DNA from: Armatimonadota bacterium
Lineage (GTDB): Bacteria; Armatimonadota; Fimbriimonadia; Fimbriimonadales; ATM1
Assembly: GCA_003695835.1 (NCBI GenBank)
Contig: RFHN01000201.1
Location: 1 to 24,539, forward strand
Length of the DNA: 24,539 bases
Reading direction: 5' to 3'
The notes beneath the pieces are model-generated. The model did no database searches. It saw nothing but the letters and a program-made list of their open reading frames with translations, and had not been told where the DNA came from. Every line of letters begins with the position of its first letter. The stretch's first letter is position 1. A program made the position numbers and the translations under genes. Positions 6,514 to 13,731 of the stretch are shown here, in pieces.

Positions 6514-8979
6514 ATGTGGCAAAGGTTTACAGAAAGAGCACGAAAAGTTGTCTTCTACGCTCAGGAAGAGGCGCAGAAGTTCGGTGAGGGCTACGTCAGC
6601 ACCGAGCACCTGCTTCTCGGCCTGGTGCGAGACGAGGACAGCGTGGCGGCGCGCGTGCTCGACAAGCTGGGTGTGAGCCTCGAGCGCGTTCGCGAGGAAG
6701 TCGAAAAGCAACTGCCTCGCGCCGACCGCCGCACCGTCCAGGAGATGTCGCTCACGCCGCGTGCCAAGCGGGTCATTGACCTCGCCTACGACGAGGCCCG
6801 AAGCCTGAACAACAACTACATCGGTACGGAGCACCTGCTTCTCGGGCTGATTCGCGAGGGAGAAGGCTTGGCCGGTCGTGTGCTCGCCAAACTGGGAGTG
6901 GACATCGAGCGGGCGCGCGCAGAGGTCCTCGCGCTTCAAGACAACGAGATGCCTCGTGCCCGGCGGTCGCAGACCCCGACGTTGGACGAATTCGGTCGGG
7001 ACCTGACCGAGATGGCGCGCAGAGATCGCCTCGACCCGGTCATCGGGCGCCAGCAGGAGATCGAGCGCGTCATGCAGATCCTTTGCCGCCGAACCAAGAA
7101 TAACCCCTGCCTCATCGGCGAGCCGGGCGTAGGAAAGACCGCCGTCGCCGAAGGGCTTGCGCAACGAATTGTTTCAGGTGACGTCCCTGAACAGATCCGT
7201 GACAAGCGCATCGTCGCGCTCGATCTTGCCGCAATGGTGGCTGGAACCAAGTACCGCGGCGAGTTTGAAGAGCGGATGAAGCGCGTCATGGAGGAGGTCC
7301 GCAAGGCGGATGGCGAGGTCATCCTCTTTGTGGACGAGCTCCACACTCTTGTGGGTGCGGGCGCCGCAGAAGGCGCGATTGATGCTTCCAACATCATGAA
7401 ACCCGCCCTGGCAAGAGGGGAGTTGCAGTGCATAGGCGCGACGACTCAAGACGAATTCCGCAAGTACATCGAGCGGGATCCGGCTCTTGAGCGTCGCTTC
7501 CAGCCTGTGCAGGTGCGAGAGCCTTCGCCCGAGGAGGCCGTCGAAATCCTCAAGGGCCTCCGAGGGCGATATGAGGCTCACCACAATGTCGAGATCCGCG
7601 ACGACGCGATCGCCGCAGCCGTGGATCTCTCCAGCCGATACATCAGCGATCGCACGCTGCCGGACAAGGCTATTGACCTAATGGACGAAGCCGCGAGCCG
7701 CGTCCGACTTCAGCAGAGCCTTCCGCCCGTAGACATCCGGAAGGACAAGGTCACGCTGGAAAAGAAAAAGACCGAACTCGAGCATATCGAGAAGCGGAAA
7801 AAGGACTCGGAGGAAGCCGCAGCGCTCCGCGCGGAAGTCGAAGCGCTCGAAACCTCGATTCGCGAGCGGGAAGAGCAGTGGAAGAAGGAAACGGCGCCGG
7901 AGCCTGTCGTCACCGAGGAGGAGATCGCCAGCGTCGTCGAGTCCTGGACGGGCATTCCTGTATCGCGCATCGTCGAGACCGAGAGCCAGAAGCTGCTCCG
8001 CATGGAGGACGACCTCCACAAGCGGATCATCGGGCAACACGACGCTGTTGTCGCCGTCTCCAAGGCGGTCCGTCGCGCGAGAAGCGGACTGAAGGACCCA
8101 AAGAGACCCATGGGCACGTTCCTCTTCCTGGGGCCGACGGGCGTCGGAAAGACCGAGTTGGCTCGGGCGCTGGCCAGCTACCTCTTCGAAAACGAGAACA
8201 ACATGGTTCGGATCGATATGTCCGAATACATGGAGAAACACGCCGTCAGCCGATTGATCGGCGCCCCGCCGGGATACGTCGGCCACGAAGAGGGCGGTCA
8301 GTTGACGGAAGCCGTTCGCCGGAACCCGTACTGCGTGGTGCTGCTCGACGAGATCGAGAAGGCGCATCCGGAAGTCTTCAACATCCTACTTCAGGTGATG
8401 GAAGACGGGCGCCTGACGGACTCACAGGGCCGCGTCGTGGACTTCCGAAATACGGTCATCATCATGACCTCGAACGTTGGCGTCCGACCTCTTGAAGAAG
8501 AGCGCGGTATCGGCTTCCGCGAGGTCTCGTTCGACCCGGATGATCCGAAGGCATACGAAGCGATGAAGAACAAGATGCTTTCGGAGATGAAGAAGCTGTT
8601 CCGTCCGGAGTTCCTGAACCGCGTGGATGAAGTGATCGTCTTCCACCACCTCACCAAGGAAGAGATCTACCAGATCGTGGATTTGATGATCGCTCGCCTG
8701 AACGAGCAGGCGTCGCGCAGCAAGATCCGCGTGGAGATCACGGACGCGGTCCGAGAGTTCCTCGCCAAAGAGGGCTACGCGCCGGACATGGGCGCCCGCC
8801 CGCTTCGCCGTGCCGTCCAACGCTACATCGAGGACCCGCTGAGCGAAGAGGTCCTGCTCGGACGGTTCGAAGAGGGCGACACGGTGGTCGTAGACCTGGA
8901 CGAGAACAACCAGATACTCTTCCGAAAGGGCGAGGGCACGTTCGAGCCGATTCCAGAAGAGCAAGTCCAGCGCAACTAA
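6514..8979 (+). CDS. clpC: ATP-dependent Clp protease ATP-binding subunit ClpC
   Basis: An 821-residue Hsp100/AAA+ unfoldase that feeds substrates to ClpP. The start was placed at ATG 6514 (MWQRFTERARKVVFYAQEEA), the conserved ClpC beginning; a TTG 11 codons upstream is also in frame. Domains in order: double Clp-N repeats (about 1-145, with TEHLLLGLVRDEDS and TEHLLLGLIREGEG); AAA1 with Walker A GEPGVGKT at 202-209 and Walker B ILFVDELHTL; a charged coiled middle domain (KKKTELEHIEKRKKDSEEAA) typical of ClpC, where adaptors and McsB bind; AAA2 with Walker A GPTGVGKT at 540-547 and Walker B VVLLDEIEKAHPE; and a C-terminal Clp domain. It lies 94 nt downstream of mcsB. The ribosome-binding site is weak (GTAGGAAAAG). 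Confidence 0.95.
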   Translation: MWQRFTERARKVVFYAQEEAQKFGEGYVSTEHLLLGLVRDEDSVAARVLDKLGVSLERVREEVEKQLPRADRRTVQEMSLTPRAKRVIDLAYDEARSLNNNYIGTEHLLLGLIREGEGLAGRVLAKLGVDIERARAEVLALQDNEMPRARRSQTPTLDEFGRDLTEMARRDRLDPVIGRQQEIERVMQILCRRTKNNPCLIGEPGVGKTAVAEGLAQRIVSGDVPEQIRDKRIVALDLAAMVAGTKYRGEFEERMKRVMEEVRKADGEVILFVDELHTLVGAGAAEGAIDASNIMKPALARGELQCIGATTQDEFRKYIERDPALERRFQPVQVREPSPEEAVEILKGLRGRYEAHHNVEIRDDAIAAAVDLSSRYISDRTLPDKAIDLMDEAASRVRLQQSLPPVDIRKDKVTLEKKKTELEHIEKRKKDSEEAAALRAEVEALETSIREREEQWKKETAPEPVVTEEEIASVVESWTGIPVSRIVETESQKLLRMEDDLHKRIIGQHDAVVAVSKAVRRARSGLKDPKRPMGTFLFLGPTGVGKTELARALASYLFENENNMVRIDMSEYMEKHAVSRLIGAPPGYVGHEEGGQLTEAVRRNPYCVVLLDEIEKAHPEVFNILLQVMEDGRLTDSQGRVVDFRNTVIIMTSNVGVRPLEEERGIGFREVSFDPDDPKAYEAMKNKMLSEMKKLFRPEFLNRVDEVIVFHHLTKEEIYQIVDLMIARLNEQASRSKIRVEITDAVREFLAKEGYAPDMGARPLRRAVQRYIEDPLSEEVLLGRFEEGDTVVVDLDENNQILFRKGEGTFEPIPEEQVQRN

Positions 8980-9009
8980 ACGGGACGCGATCGAGGCGTA
9001 GATCTGCTG

Positions 9010-9015
9010 TATACT
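9010..9015 (+). promoter_or_regulatory. Putative leaderless -10 box
   Basis: TATACT ends 6 nt before the ATG at 9022 and no ribosome-binding site is present, so the transcript probably starts at the start codon. No clear -35 box. Confidence 0.5.
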
Positions 9016-9021
9016 GACCTC

Positions 9022-9654
9022 ATGCTGAGGTTTTTGGCAGGGATCACTTTGGGTTTGACGTTGGGTGCCGGGGCGCTGTTCCTCCAGTCAGCGGAAAAGC
9101 CGTTGTTCGTCAATGGTACGAAGTCATCCATCGCAGCCCGCGTGGATGGCGAGGAGATCTTCGTTGCTGCGTCCGCGCTCAAGGCGGCTGGAGCCGGCGT
9201 TACCGTGACCGAGGATCGGGTCTCCATCCAGTTCGTGCCACTCAAGGGCATGGAGGAGCAGGAGTATATAGACGGCGTCATCGGCGAATACGTTTCGAAC
9301 GAACGTTGGCGCTTTAAAGTGCATTCAGTGGAACCGATACCCAATCCATTCACGGGTAGGGGACCCGGCGTCAAGCTGACTCTCGAGGTTCGATACCTCG
9401 GCGACCGCCCCGCGTCACTCCACGGAACGGGCCTCGACTATCTCCAGGTCCTCGATGAGGGCGATCACAGAATGCAGGCGGCAGCCTTTGACGATCGCTA
9501 CAAGACGATTCAGCCCGGCGGATCGTTCACCGTCGAATTGAGGTTCGGGAACGCCGCAGAAGGCTTCACGTCTGCGAAGAAGCTCATCATCCAATTCCGT
9601 GACTTCGGTGGCCGGAAGCTCAAGCCGGTACGCATCAACCTGAAGCCGGAGTAG
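9022..9654 (+). CDS. Membrane-anchored or secreted stalk-domain protein
   Basis: A 210-residue protein of unknown function. MLRFLAGITLGLTLGAGALFL is a signal peptide or N-terminal anchor. Residues about 27-72 (PLFVNGTKSSIAARVDGEEIFVAASALKAAGAGVTV, then RVSIQF) resemble the copper-amine-oxidase N-terminal-like stalk domain common in cell-envelope proteins. Residues about 80-205 look like a DUF4352-type immunoglobulin-like sandwich: GVKLTLEVRYLGD, a central YLQVLDEGD, then the PGGSFTVELRF strand and a final LIIQFRD strand. Both domain calls are by pattern memory and moderate. It sits 42 bp after clpC but has its own putative promoter. Its 3' end faces the minus-strand gene at 9856-10722. Confidence 0.7.
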   Translation: MLRFLAGITLGLTLGAGALFLQSAEKPLFVNGTKSSIAARVDGEEIFVAASALKAAGAGVTVTEDRVSIQFVPLKGMEEQEYIDGVIGEYVSNERWRFKVHSVEPIPNPFTGRGPGVKLTLEVRYLGDRPASLHGTGLDYLQVLDEGDHRMQAAAFDDRYKTIQPGGSFTVELRFGNAAEGFTSAKKLIIQFRDFGGRKLKPVRINLKPE

Positions 9655-9682
9655 GGCAGCCCAAACGGGAAAAGAGTTGCAA

Positions 9683-9714
9683 TGGAGGGTGCAGCGCCTC
9701 GACTGCACCCTCCA
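9683..9714. terminator. Perfect 12-bp hairpin between convergent genes
   Basis: TGGAGGGTGCAG and CTGCACCCTCCA pair perfectly around an 8-nt loop, 28 bp after the stop of the plus-strand stalk protein. On the minus strand the hairpin is followed by TTGCAACTCTTTTCCC, moderately T-rich, so it could end transcripts from the minus-strand gene. On the plus strand there is no T-tract. Confidence 0.55.
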
Positions 9715-9780
9715 CCGCACGTTGATGGGCGACGGTTGTGCCGGTTCAGGTCGGACGGAAACATTGATCTCGCTACGGCA

Positions 9781-9835
9781 AGTCGGCGCCCGAGGTTCAC
9801 CGATGATTTGTCCATCGCCGCGACGGGCGCCGACT
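9781..9835. terminator. Long inverted repeat with nested hairpin downstream of the UGA-interrupted gene
   Basis: AGTCGGCGCCCG (9781-9792) and CGGGCGCCGACT (9824-9835) form a perfect 12-bp stem around 31 nt, inside which CGATG and CATCG form a second small hairpin. It lies 21 nt beyond the TAA at 9856, that is, after the extended reading frame and not directly after the UGA at 10000-10002. A terminator or 3' stabilising structure is the simplest reading. Confidence 0.5.
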
Positions 9836-9855
9836 ATGTGCCCCCTCGTTACCCG

Positions 9856-10722
9856 TTACCGACACCAGTCGCCAGTACTCTGGAGGCAGAGGAACTCGCG
9901 GAGGATTTCTGGAACCAGCGGTTCGCCGTCTGGCCTGCGCACCACCTGAAGATAGGCGTCCTTTGCGATGGCTCCCCTACGGGGATCCTTGATCGCCGGT
10001 CATATGACCCACGGAAAGCCCTGAGATCCGTCCAGGCGTCTAGTGCGCAATTGCACGAGCCCTGCTTGGGCGAGGCCATCAATTTCGTCCGCCGTGCGGA
10101 GGATGGGTGTTCCATCGAGGTCCACGCCGTTCCGTTCCGCGATACGTCGGAGAGCGGACATGCCCTTGAGTGAGTAGAGCGCTTCATCTGTGTAGGAGAC
10201 GAAGACGAGAACCCACAGGCCGAGTGGGTTGTTGCTGAAGTAGCCGTCCCGTGTGTCGAAGACGTTGTCCTGGCGCCGATTGGGCAGCGCCGGGCTTAGC
10301 GGGTCTCCGCTCCTCTTGGGGAAGATGAAGGCTCTGTAGTGGTTAGCGATCGCTCGCGCCCTCATCCCGTCCTCATTGTCGGCAAAAGCATCCGGCATGA
10401 GCATCCCAAGGATGTTGTAGTAGAGCAGGTTTCCCGACGCATCGAATCCACCGGTCGTCTCGATCACCCGTACACCGCGATGAAAGCGATCAGGAGCTTG
10501 ATCGAACACGGAGACACCGTCCATCCCATTGACGCGCATCAGGATCCGGTCTGGCACGATGCCGTTCGTCAGATACGTCTCGTCTGCGAAGTCAAAGGGA
10601 CGGGGATCTCGGTTGTCCGCTCTTGCTGGCAGGACCGCCGTCCACCCGGCCACGAGAAAAAGGATTGTCAGTGCCGTAGGGCGGACTCGTCCCGCCCCGG
10701 GCTGAGACATGGGTTTGTTCAT
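9856..10722 (-). CDS. Secreted hypothetical protein with in-frame UGA (selenoprotein candidate or nonsense mutant)
   Basis: From ATG 10722 (GAGGTGA upstream) the frame is open for 240 codons to a TGA at 10000-10002, then continues in the same frame for 47 codons to TAA at 9856. Residues 1-37 are a signal peptide ending ARA before DNRDP. The mature part (DETYLTNGIVPDRIL, RVIETTGGFDASGNLLYYN, ALPNRRQDNVFDTRDGYFSN) is a conserved-looking secreted family of unknown function that I recognise only vaguely. The segment after TGA (PAIKDPRRGAIAKDAYLQVV and onward to FLCLQSTGDWCR) reads as normal protein, with GC-rich third positions. UGA serves as an ordinary stop elsewhere here (aminotransferase, flgA), so general UGA reassignment is unlikely. 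The conservative annotation is 10000-10722, 240 aa. Confidence 0.6.
9965..9996 (-). promoter_or_regulatory. SECIS-like stem-loop immediately downstream of the in-frame UGA
   Basis: Starting 4 nt after the UGA, the minus-strand RNA can fold as GCGAU, a CAA bulge, then GGAUCCCC with loop GUA, GGGGAGCC and AUCGC: 12 base pairs with one A-G mismatch. The apical G-U begins 20 nt after the UGA. Bacterial SECIS elements lie directly after the Sec codon and carry a conserved G near the start of a small apical loop at about this distance. The fit is by eye and could be chance in GC-rich DNA. Confidence 0.35.
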
Positions 10723-10904
10723 TTTGTCACCTCATCGAAAGTAGTCTGGAGTGAGCGCGGGCTCACCCAACACCAGGATGCGCAAACCGGCCCCTCTGAT
10801 ACTTTCTTCGCCGCGGAACCCACTGGAACTCGGAACATGGATCGGGCCATTGCTTGCCCGTCGGTGCAACAGCTGGCGCCCAGGCGGCGTAAATGGAGAG
10901 TTGG

Positions 10905-10920
10905 AGTCTGGAAACAGACT
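10905..10920 (+). other. GAAA-tetraloop hairpin upstream of the FAS1 gene
   Basis: AGTCTG-GAAA-CAGACT is a perfect 6-bp stem with a GNRA tetraloop, 30 nt before the FAS1 start. It would fold in the 5' leader and may stabilise the mRNA. The rest of the 228-bp gap 10723-10950 shows no gene and no convincing promoter. Confidence 0.4.
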
Positions 10921-10950
10921 ACTATCAAGTGCACCAGCACGGAGGTTAAG

Positions 10951-11568
10951 ATGAAGAAAACTCTGCTCACCTTCGTGGTCGCCGTTGCCCTCGGCGGAGC
11001 GGTGTACGCGGGTCAAGGCAGCCAGGCCGGACAGACCCACACCAGCAAGGTCGGGACGAAGACGACCCACCATCAGTCGTCCACGCATGCCCAGCATGCT
11101 GTGCCGAATCCATTCTCGGCATTCCTGAACGCCACCAAGGCAAACCGGGAGATCTCTGAGTTCCGTCATGCGGTCGAGCTCTCCGGCCTCGCAAAGGGGT
11201 CATGGAACGGACAGTCCCCCATCACCCTCTTTGCTCCGACTAACGAAGCCCTTCGCCCTATGGCAAGCAAGCTGCAGACCTGGGAAGCGAAGCGTGACAC
11301 CGAGGCGCTTCGATCCTTCGTCGAGCAGTACGCCGCCAAGGGAACCTTCACCCTGGACAGCCTGAAGTCCACCAAAGGGATCCACACCTTGAACGGCAAA
11401 GTCATCTCGGTGTCGGTAGCCCAAGCACGGGTGTTGCTTCAAGGGATCGGTACGGTCCAGAGCGTTCGGTCCTCAACTGGTGGGGTGGCGATCCTTGAGG
11501 TAGCCCCCCTGCCCGCGAAGGAGGCCCAGGCGTCGAAGGTCACCCACTCCCATCACGGGGGTAGGTAA
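10951..11568 (+). CDS. Secreted fasciclin (FAS1) domain protein
   Basis: A 205-residue protein. ATG 10951 follows GGAGG at 5-nt spacing. MKKTLLTFVVAVALGGAVYAG is a textbook signal peptide. Residues about 25-50 are a low-complexity His/Thr/Ser-rich linker (TTHHQSSTHAQHAV). Residues about 52-190 form one FAS1 domain: an H1-like helix (FSAFLNATKANREISEFRHAV), the conserved ITLFAPTNEALRPM, a YAAKGTFTLDSLKS segment where an H2-type YH usually sits, then the ISVSVAQARVLLQGIG strand and the AILEVAPLPA end. FAS1 proteins are secreted adhesins or polymer-binding proteins; the ligand is unknown. The C-terminus is again His-rich (THSHHGGR), so metal binding is possible. A small lipoprotein gene follows after 3 nt and is probably translationally coupled. 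Confidence 0.85.
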   Translation: MKKTLLTFVVAVALGGAVYAGQGSQAGQTHTSKVGTKTTHHQSSTHAQHAVPNPFSAFLNATKANREISEFRHAVELSGLAKGSWNGQSPITLFAPTNEALRPMASKLQTWEAKRDTEALRSFVEQYAAKGTFTLDSLKSTKGIHTLNGKVISVSVAQARVLLQGIGTVQSVRSSTGGVAILEVAPLPAKEAQASKVTHSHHGGR

Positions 11569-11571
11569 GCG

Positions 11572-11712
11572 ATGACTCGCTCCCTTGTAATCGCTGTGCT
11601 CGCCGTTCTCCTTACGGCAATCCTTCTTGGCTGCCACAAGGAGACGAAAGTGACGACACCAACCTCCCCATCCTCACAGCCGAGCACCCAACAAAACTCC
11701 GGCGGCCGTTAG
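11572..11712 (+). CDS. Small lipoprotein (46 aa)
   Basis: A 46-codon gene starting 3 nt after the FAS1 stop. MTRSLVIAVLAVLLTAILLG is a lipoprotein signal peptide and LLGC is a clear lipobox with Cys21 as the acylation site. The mature part is only 26 residues (CHKETKVTTPTSPSSQPSTQ and a short tail), Thr/Ser/Pro-rich and probably unstructured, so it may act as a membrane tether or spacer. GGGGGTAGGTAAG at the end of the FAS1 gene can serve as ribosome-binding site. Function unknown; the pairing with FAS1 suggests a shared envelope role. Confidence 0.65.
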   Translation: MTRSLVIAVLAVLLTAILLGCHKETKVTTPTSPSSQPSTQQNSGGR

Positions 11713-11731
11713 GGCCGTTAGGAGGAACCTC

Positions 11732-11770
11732 GGAGCGCTCATCCGGTTTATGCCGCGAGCGCTCCTGCTT
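11732..11770 (+). terminator. Rho-independent terminator of the FAS1-lipoprotein operon
   Basis: GGAGCGCTC (11732-11740) and GAGCGCTCC (11757-11765) form a perfect 9-bp stem around 16 nt, followed by TGCTTTTAC. It lies 20 bp after the lipoprotein stop and just beyond the convergent purC stop, so it may serve both directions. Confidence 0.6.
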
Positions 11771-12691
11771 TTACAAGACCGGTTCCTGTCCGGTGATCGC
11801 GCGGTAGATGTCAATGTACCGAGCGCGAGTCTCCATCACAATGTTTTCGGGCAACTCGGGGCCTGGAGGATTCTTGTCCCAGTCCAACGTCTCCAAGTAG
11901 TCGCGGATGAACTGCTTGTCGTGGCTGGGCGGGTTCTCGCCTGGGCGCCATTCGTCCCGCGGCCAGAAGCGCGAAGAGTCGGGCGTAAAGACCTCATCAA
12001 TCAGCACGATGTTGCCGTCGGCGTCGTAGCCGAACTCCATTTTCGTGTCCGCCAGAATGATGCCCGCCTTTTCGGTTACTTCGGAGGCGCGGCGGTAGAG
12101 GTCGAGGCTGAGCGTGCGAAGATGATCCGCCACATCGCCGACGATCTCGCGGGCGCGGTTCATGTCAATGTTCTCGTCGTGCCCTTCCTGAGCCTTGGTG
12201 GCGGGTGTGAAGATCGGCTCAGGCAGCTTGTCACTGAGCCGAAGGCCGGCGGGCAGCGGAATGCCGTGGAGCGTGACTTCGTGTTCAGCGCCGCCTGCGG
12301 CAAGGTATTCCTTGTAGAGCGATCCCGCGAGGTACCCGCGTACCACACACTCCAACAGGATCGGTTCGCACTTCTTGACGAGCATGGAGCGGCCGCGCAG
12401 CTGGGCGGGGTCCCAGGCGTCGCCCAACGCGGACGCGAGGTCTTCGTCCGAAATGGAGATCATGTGGTGAGGGGTCTCGAGTTTCTGGAACCAGAACGCG
12501 CTGATTTGGTTGAGGATCTTCCCACGGTCCGGAACGCCGGTGGGCAGCACCACATCGAAGGCGCTCACGCGATCCGTCGCCACCATCAGCAACGTGTCTC
12601 CGAGGTCGAAAACCTCACGCACCTTGCCGGAGCGGCCGGGAGACATAGCTTTCAGTTGAATCTGTGTCACAGCGTGGAGGGTCGTGGCCAT
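11771..12691 (-). CDS. purC: Phosphoribosylaminoimidazole-succinocarboxamide synthase (SAICAR synthetase)
   Basis: A 306-residue protein from ATG 12691. It catalyses the ATP-dependent joining of CAIR and aspartate in purine synthesis. Visible family motifs: GKVREVFDLGDTLLMVATDRVSAFD (nucleotide loop, about residues 22-46), the catalytic VRGYLAGSLYKEY region, KLPEPIFTPATKAQEGHDENI, LADTKMEFG, and the conserved DEVFTPDSSRFW. Length fits the longer single-domain form. The frame is open upstream into the permease gene but those codons are the permease read in another frame. There is no Shine-Dalgarno; a TACACT box lies 9 nt before the ATG, between the permease stop and purC, so purC probably has its own near-leaderless promoter. 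Confidence 0.95.
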   Translation of the reverse strand: MATTLHAVTQIQLKAMSPGRSGKVREVFDLGDTLLMVATDRVSAFDVVLPTGVPDRGKILNQISAFWFQKLETPHHMISISDEDLASALGDAWDPAQLRGRSMLVKKCEPILLECVVRGYLAGSLYKEYLAAGGAEHEVTLHGIPLPAGLRLSDKLPEPIFTPATKAQEGHDENIDMNRAREIVGDVADHLRTLSLDLYRRASEVTEKAGIILADTKMEFGYDADGNIVLIDEVFTPDSSRFWPRDEWRPGENPPSHDKQFIRDYLETLDWDKNPPGPELPENIVMETRARYIDIYRAITGQEPVL

Positions 12692-12700
12692 AGCGTCCGG

Positions 12701-12706
12701 AGTGTA
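12701..12706 (-). promoter_or_regulatory. Putative near-leaderless -10 box of purC
   Basis: TACACT on the minus strand ends 9 nt before the purC ATG at 12691, in the 20-bp gap after the permease stop codon. The expected transcript would have a leader of about two bases. Confidence 0.4.
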
Positions 12707-12711
12707 CCAAG

Positions 12712-13704
12712 TCAGAGGCTCCGGCGCCGTGCGAGGACGAGCAGGAACGGCGCAGCCATCAGCGCCGTCAGGACTCCCACATTGATCTCTCGGCCCGGAA
12801 TCAGCCTTTGTGCCAAGAGATCTGCAAAAACGACTGCGATCCCGCCCAAGAGCGCTGACCCAGGCAGCGAACCGGAGAGTGAGATGCCCGTGAGTCGTCG
12901 TGCCAAGTTTGGGACAAAAAGGCCCACAAATCCGATGATCCCGAAGGCGGCGACGGCAGCCGCGGCTACGCCCGACGCCGTGAGCAGAACTCCCCATTTG
13001 AGCCGCTCCACGTCCACGCCGAGGGAGGACGCGGTTTCCTCACCGGCGGCGAAAAGCGTGAGTGGCTTGGCGAAGAAACGCAGGATGACGAAACCCAAGA
13101 GGAACGCCCCGCCGACGGTTGAGACGCGGTTCCAATCCGCGCCCACGAAGCTTCCCAGGAGCCAAAACAGGATTCGATTGGCATCGGCTCCCTGGAGAGT
13201 CAGAAGCAGGGTAACGACCGCCCACAGGAAAGTGCCGAGCGTAACGCCGACGATGAGGACCGTCTGCACCGATATGCCGAACCGGGATCGGGCAAACGCA
13301 AGCACGAGGCTCATGCACAACACAGCGGTCGCGAATGCCATCAGAAACGTGCCGTGAATGCCTGTGACGGCCTCGACACCGAGGAGCGCCGAGAGTACGC
13401 CTCCGACTGCCGCTCCACTGCTGATCCCAAGGATGTACGGCTCGGCGAGGGGGTTCCGAAAGAGCGCCTGGAGCGCCGCTCCGGAGGTGGCCAACGCTGC
13501 GCCCGTGACGAATGCGGCGACAGCGCGAGGAAGGCGGAGCGACCAGACGACGATCTGTTCGGGCGAGCTCGTCAGTCCCGGTGGTCCGGCCTGGAATCCC
13601 TCGATGACCTGACGGAGCGAGAAGAGACCGCTGCCGACAAGGACGTGAAGCGCGAGCGCGGCGATCGAACCGCCGAGAAGAATCAGGAAGACCCGCGCAC
13701 TCAC
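12712..13704 (-). CDS. FecCD-family ABC transporter permease (iron-siderophore, cobalamin or heme type)
   Basis: A 330-residue polytopic membrane protein from GTG 13704 (VSARVFLILLGGSIAAL). Many hydrophobic stretches fit the ten-helix BtuC/FecCD fold. Family motifs: LRLPRAVAAFVTGAALATSG, ALFRNPLAEPYILGISSGAA (the segment that docks with the ATPase), LLGSFVGADW, ASSLGVDVERLK, and GFVGLFVPNLARRL, in which Asn replaces the usual His of VPH.(A/V)R. It imports metal chelates such as siderophores, heme or cobalamin together with a binding protein and an ATPase. Neither partner is next to it, so the substrate cannot be inferred. The frame is open a further 70 codons upstream into the divergent gene, but a TATAAT box just before the GTG favours the short start. 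Confidence 0.9.
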   Translation of the reverse strand: MSARVFLILLGGSIAALALHVLVGSGLFSLRQVIEGFQAGPPGLTSSPEQIVVWSLRLPRAVAAFVTGAALATSGAALQALFRNPLAEPYILGISSGAAVGGVLSALLGVEAVTGIHGTFLMAFATAVLCMSLVLAFARSRFGISVQTVLIVGVTLGTFLWAVVTLLLTLQGADANRILFWLLGSFVGADWNRVSTVGGAFLLGFVILRFFAKPLTLFAAGEETASSLGVDVERLKWGVLLTASGVAAAAVAAFGIIGFVGLFVPNLARRLTGISLSGSLPGSALLGGIAVVFADLLAQRLIPGREINVGVLTALMAAPFLLVLARRRSL

Positions 13705-13711
13705 GGGCGCG

Positions 13712-13717
13712 ATTATA
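13712..13717 (-). promoter_or_regulatory. Consensus TATAAT -10 of the permease, leaderless
   Basis: A perfect TATAAT on the minus strand ends 7 nt before the GTG at 13704. No ribosome-binding site is present, which points to a leaderless mRNA. It is separated by one base from the plus-strand box of the aminotransferase gene. Confidence 0.6.
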
Positions 13718-13718
13718 G

Positions 13719-13724
13719 GATAAT
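13719..13724 (+). promoter_or_regulatory. GATAAT -10 of the aminotransferase, leaderless
   Basis: GATAAT (5 of 6 consensus) ends 7 nt before the ATG at 13732 and overlaps the alternative ATG at 13723, so it argues for the 13732 start. No ribosome-binding site is visible. Confidence 0.5.
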
Positions 13725-13731
13725 GCCCGCG

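Noticed and set aside
9682..10173. Plus-strand open frames over 9677-10187
   Set aside because: They are antisense to the minus-strand secreted protein and its continuation and cross two hairpins; no family resemblance.
11750..13357. A 535-codon open frame on the plus strand
   Set aside because: It is antisense to purC and the FecCD permease, both with full family motifs; its translation is Arg/Ala-rich with no recognisable domain.
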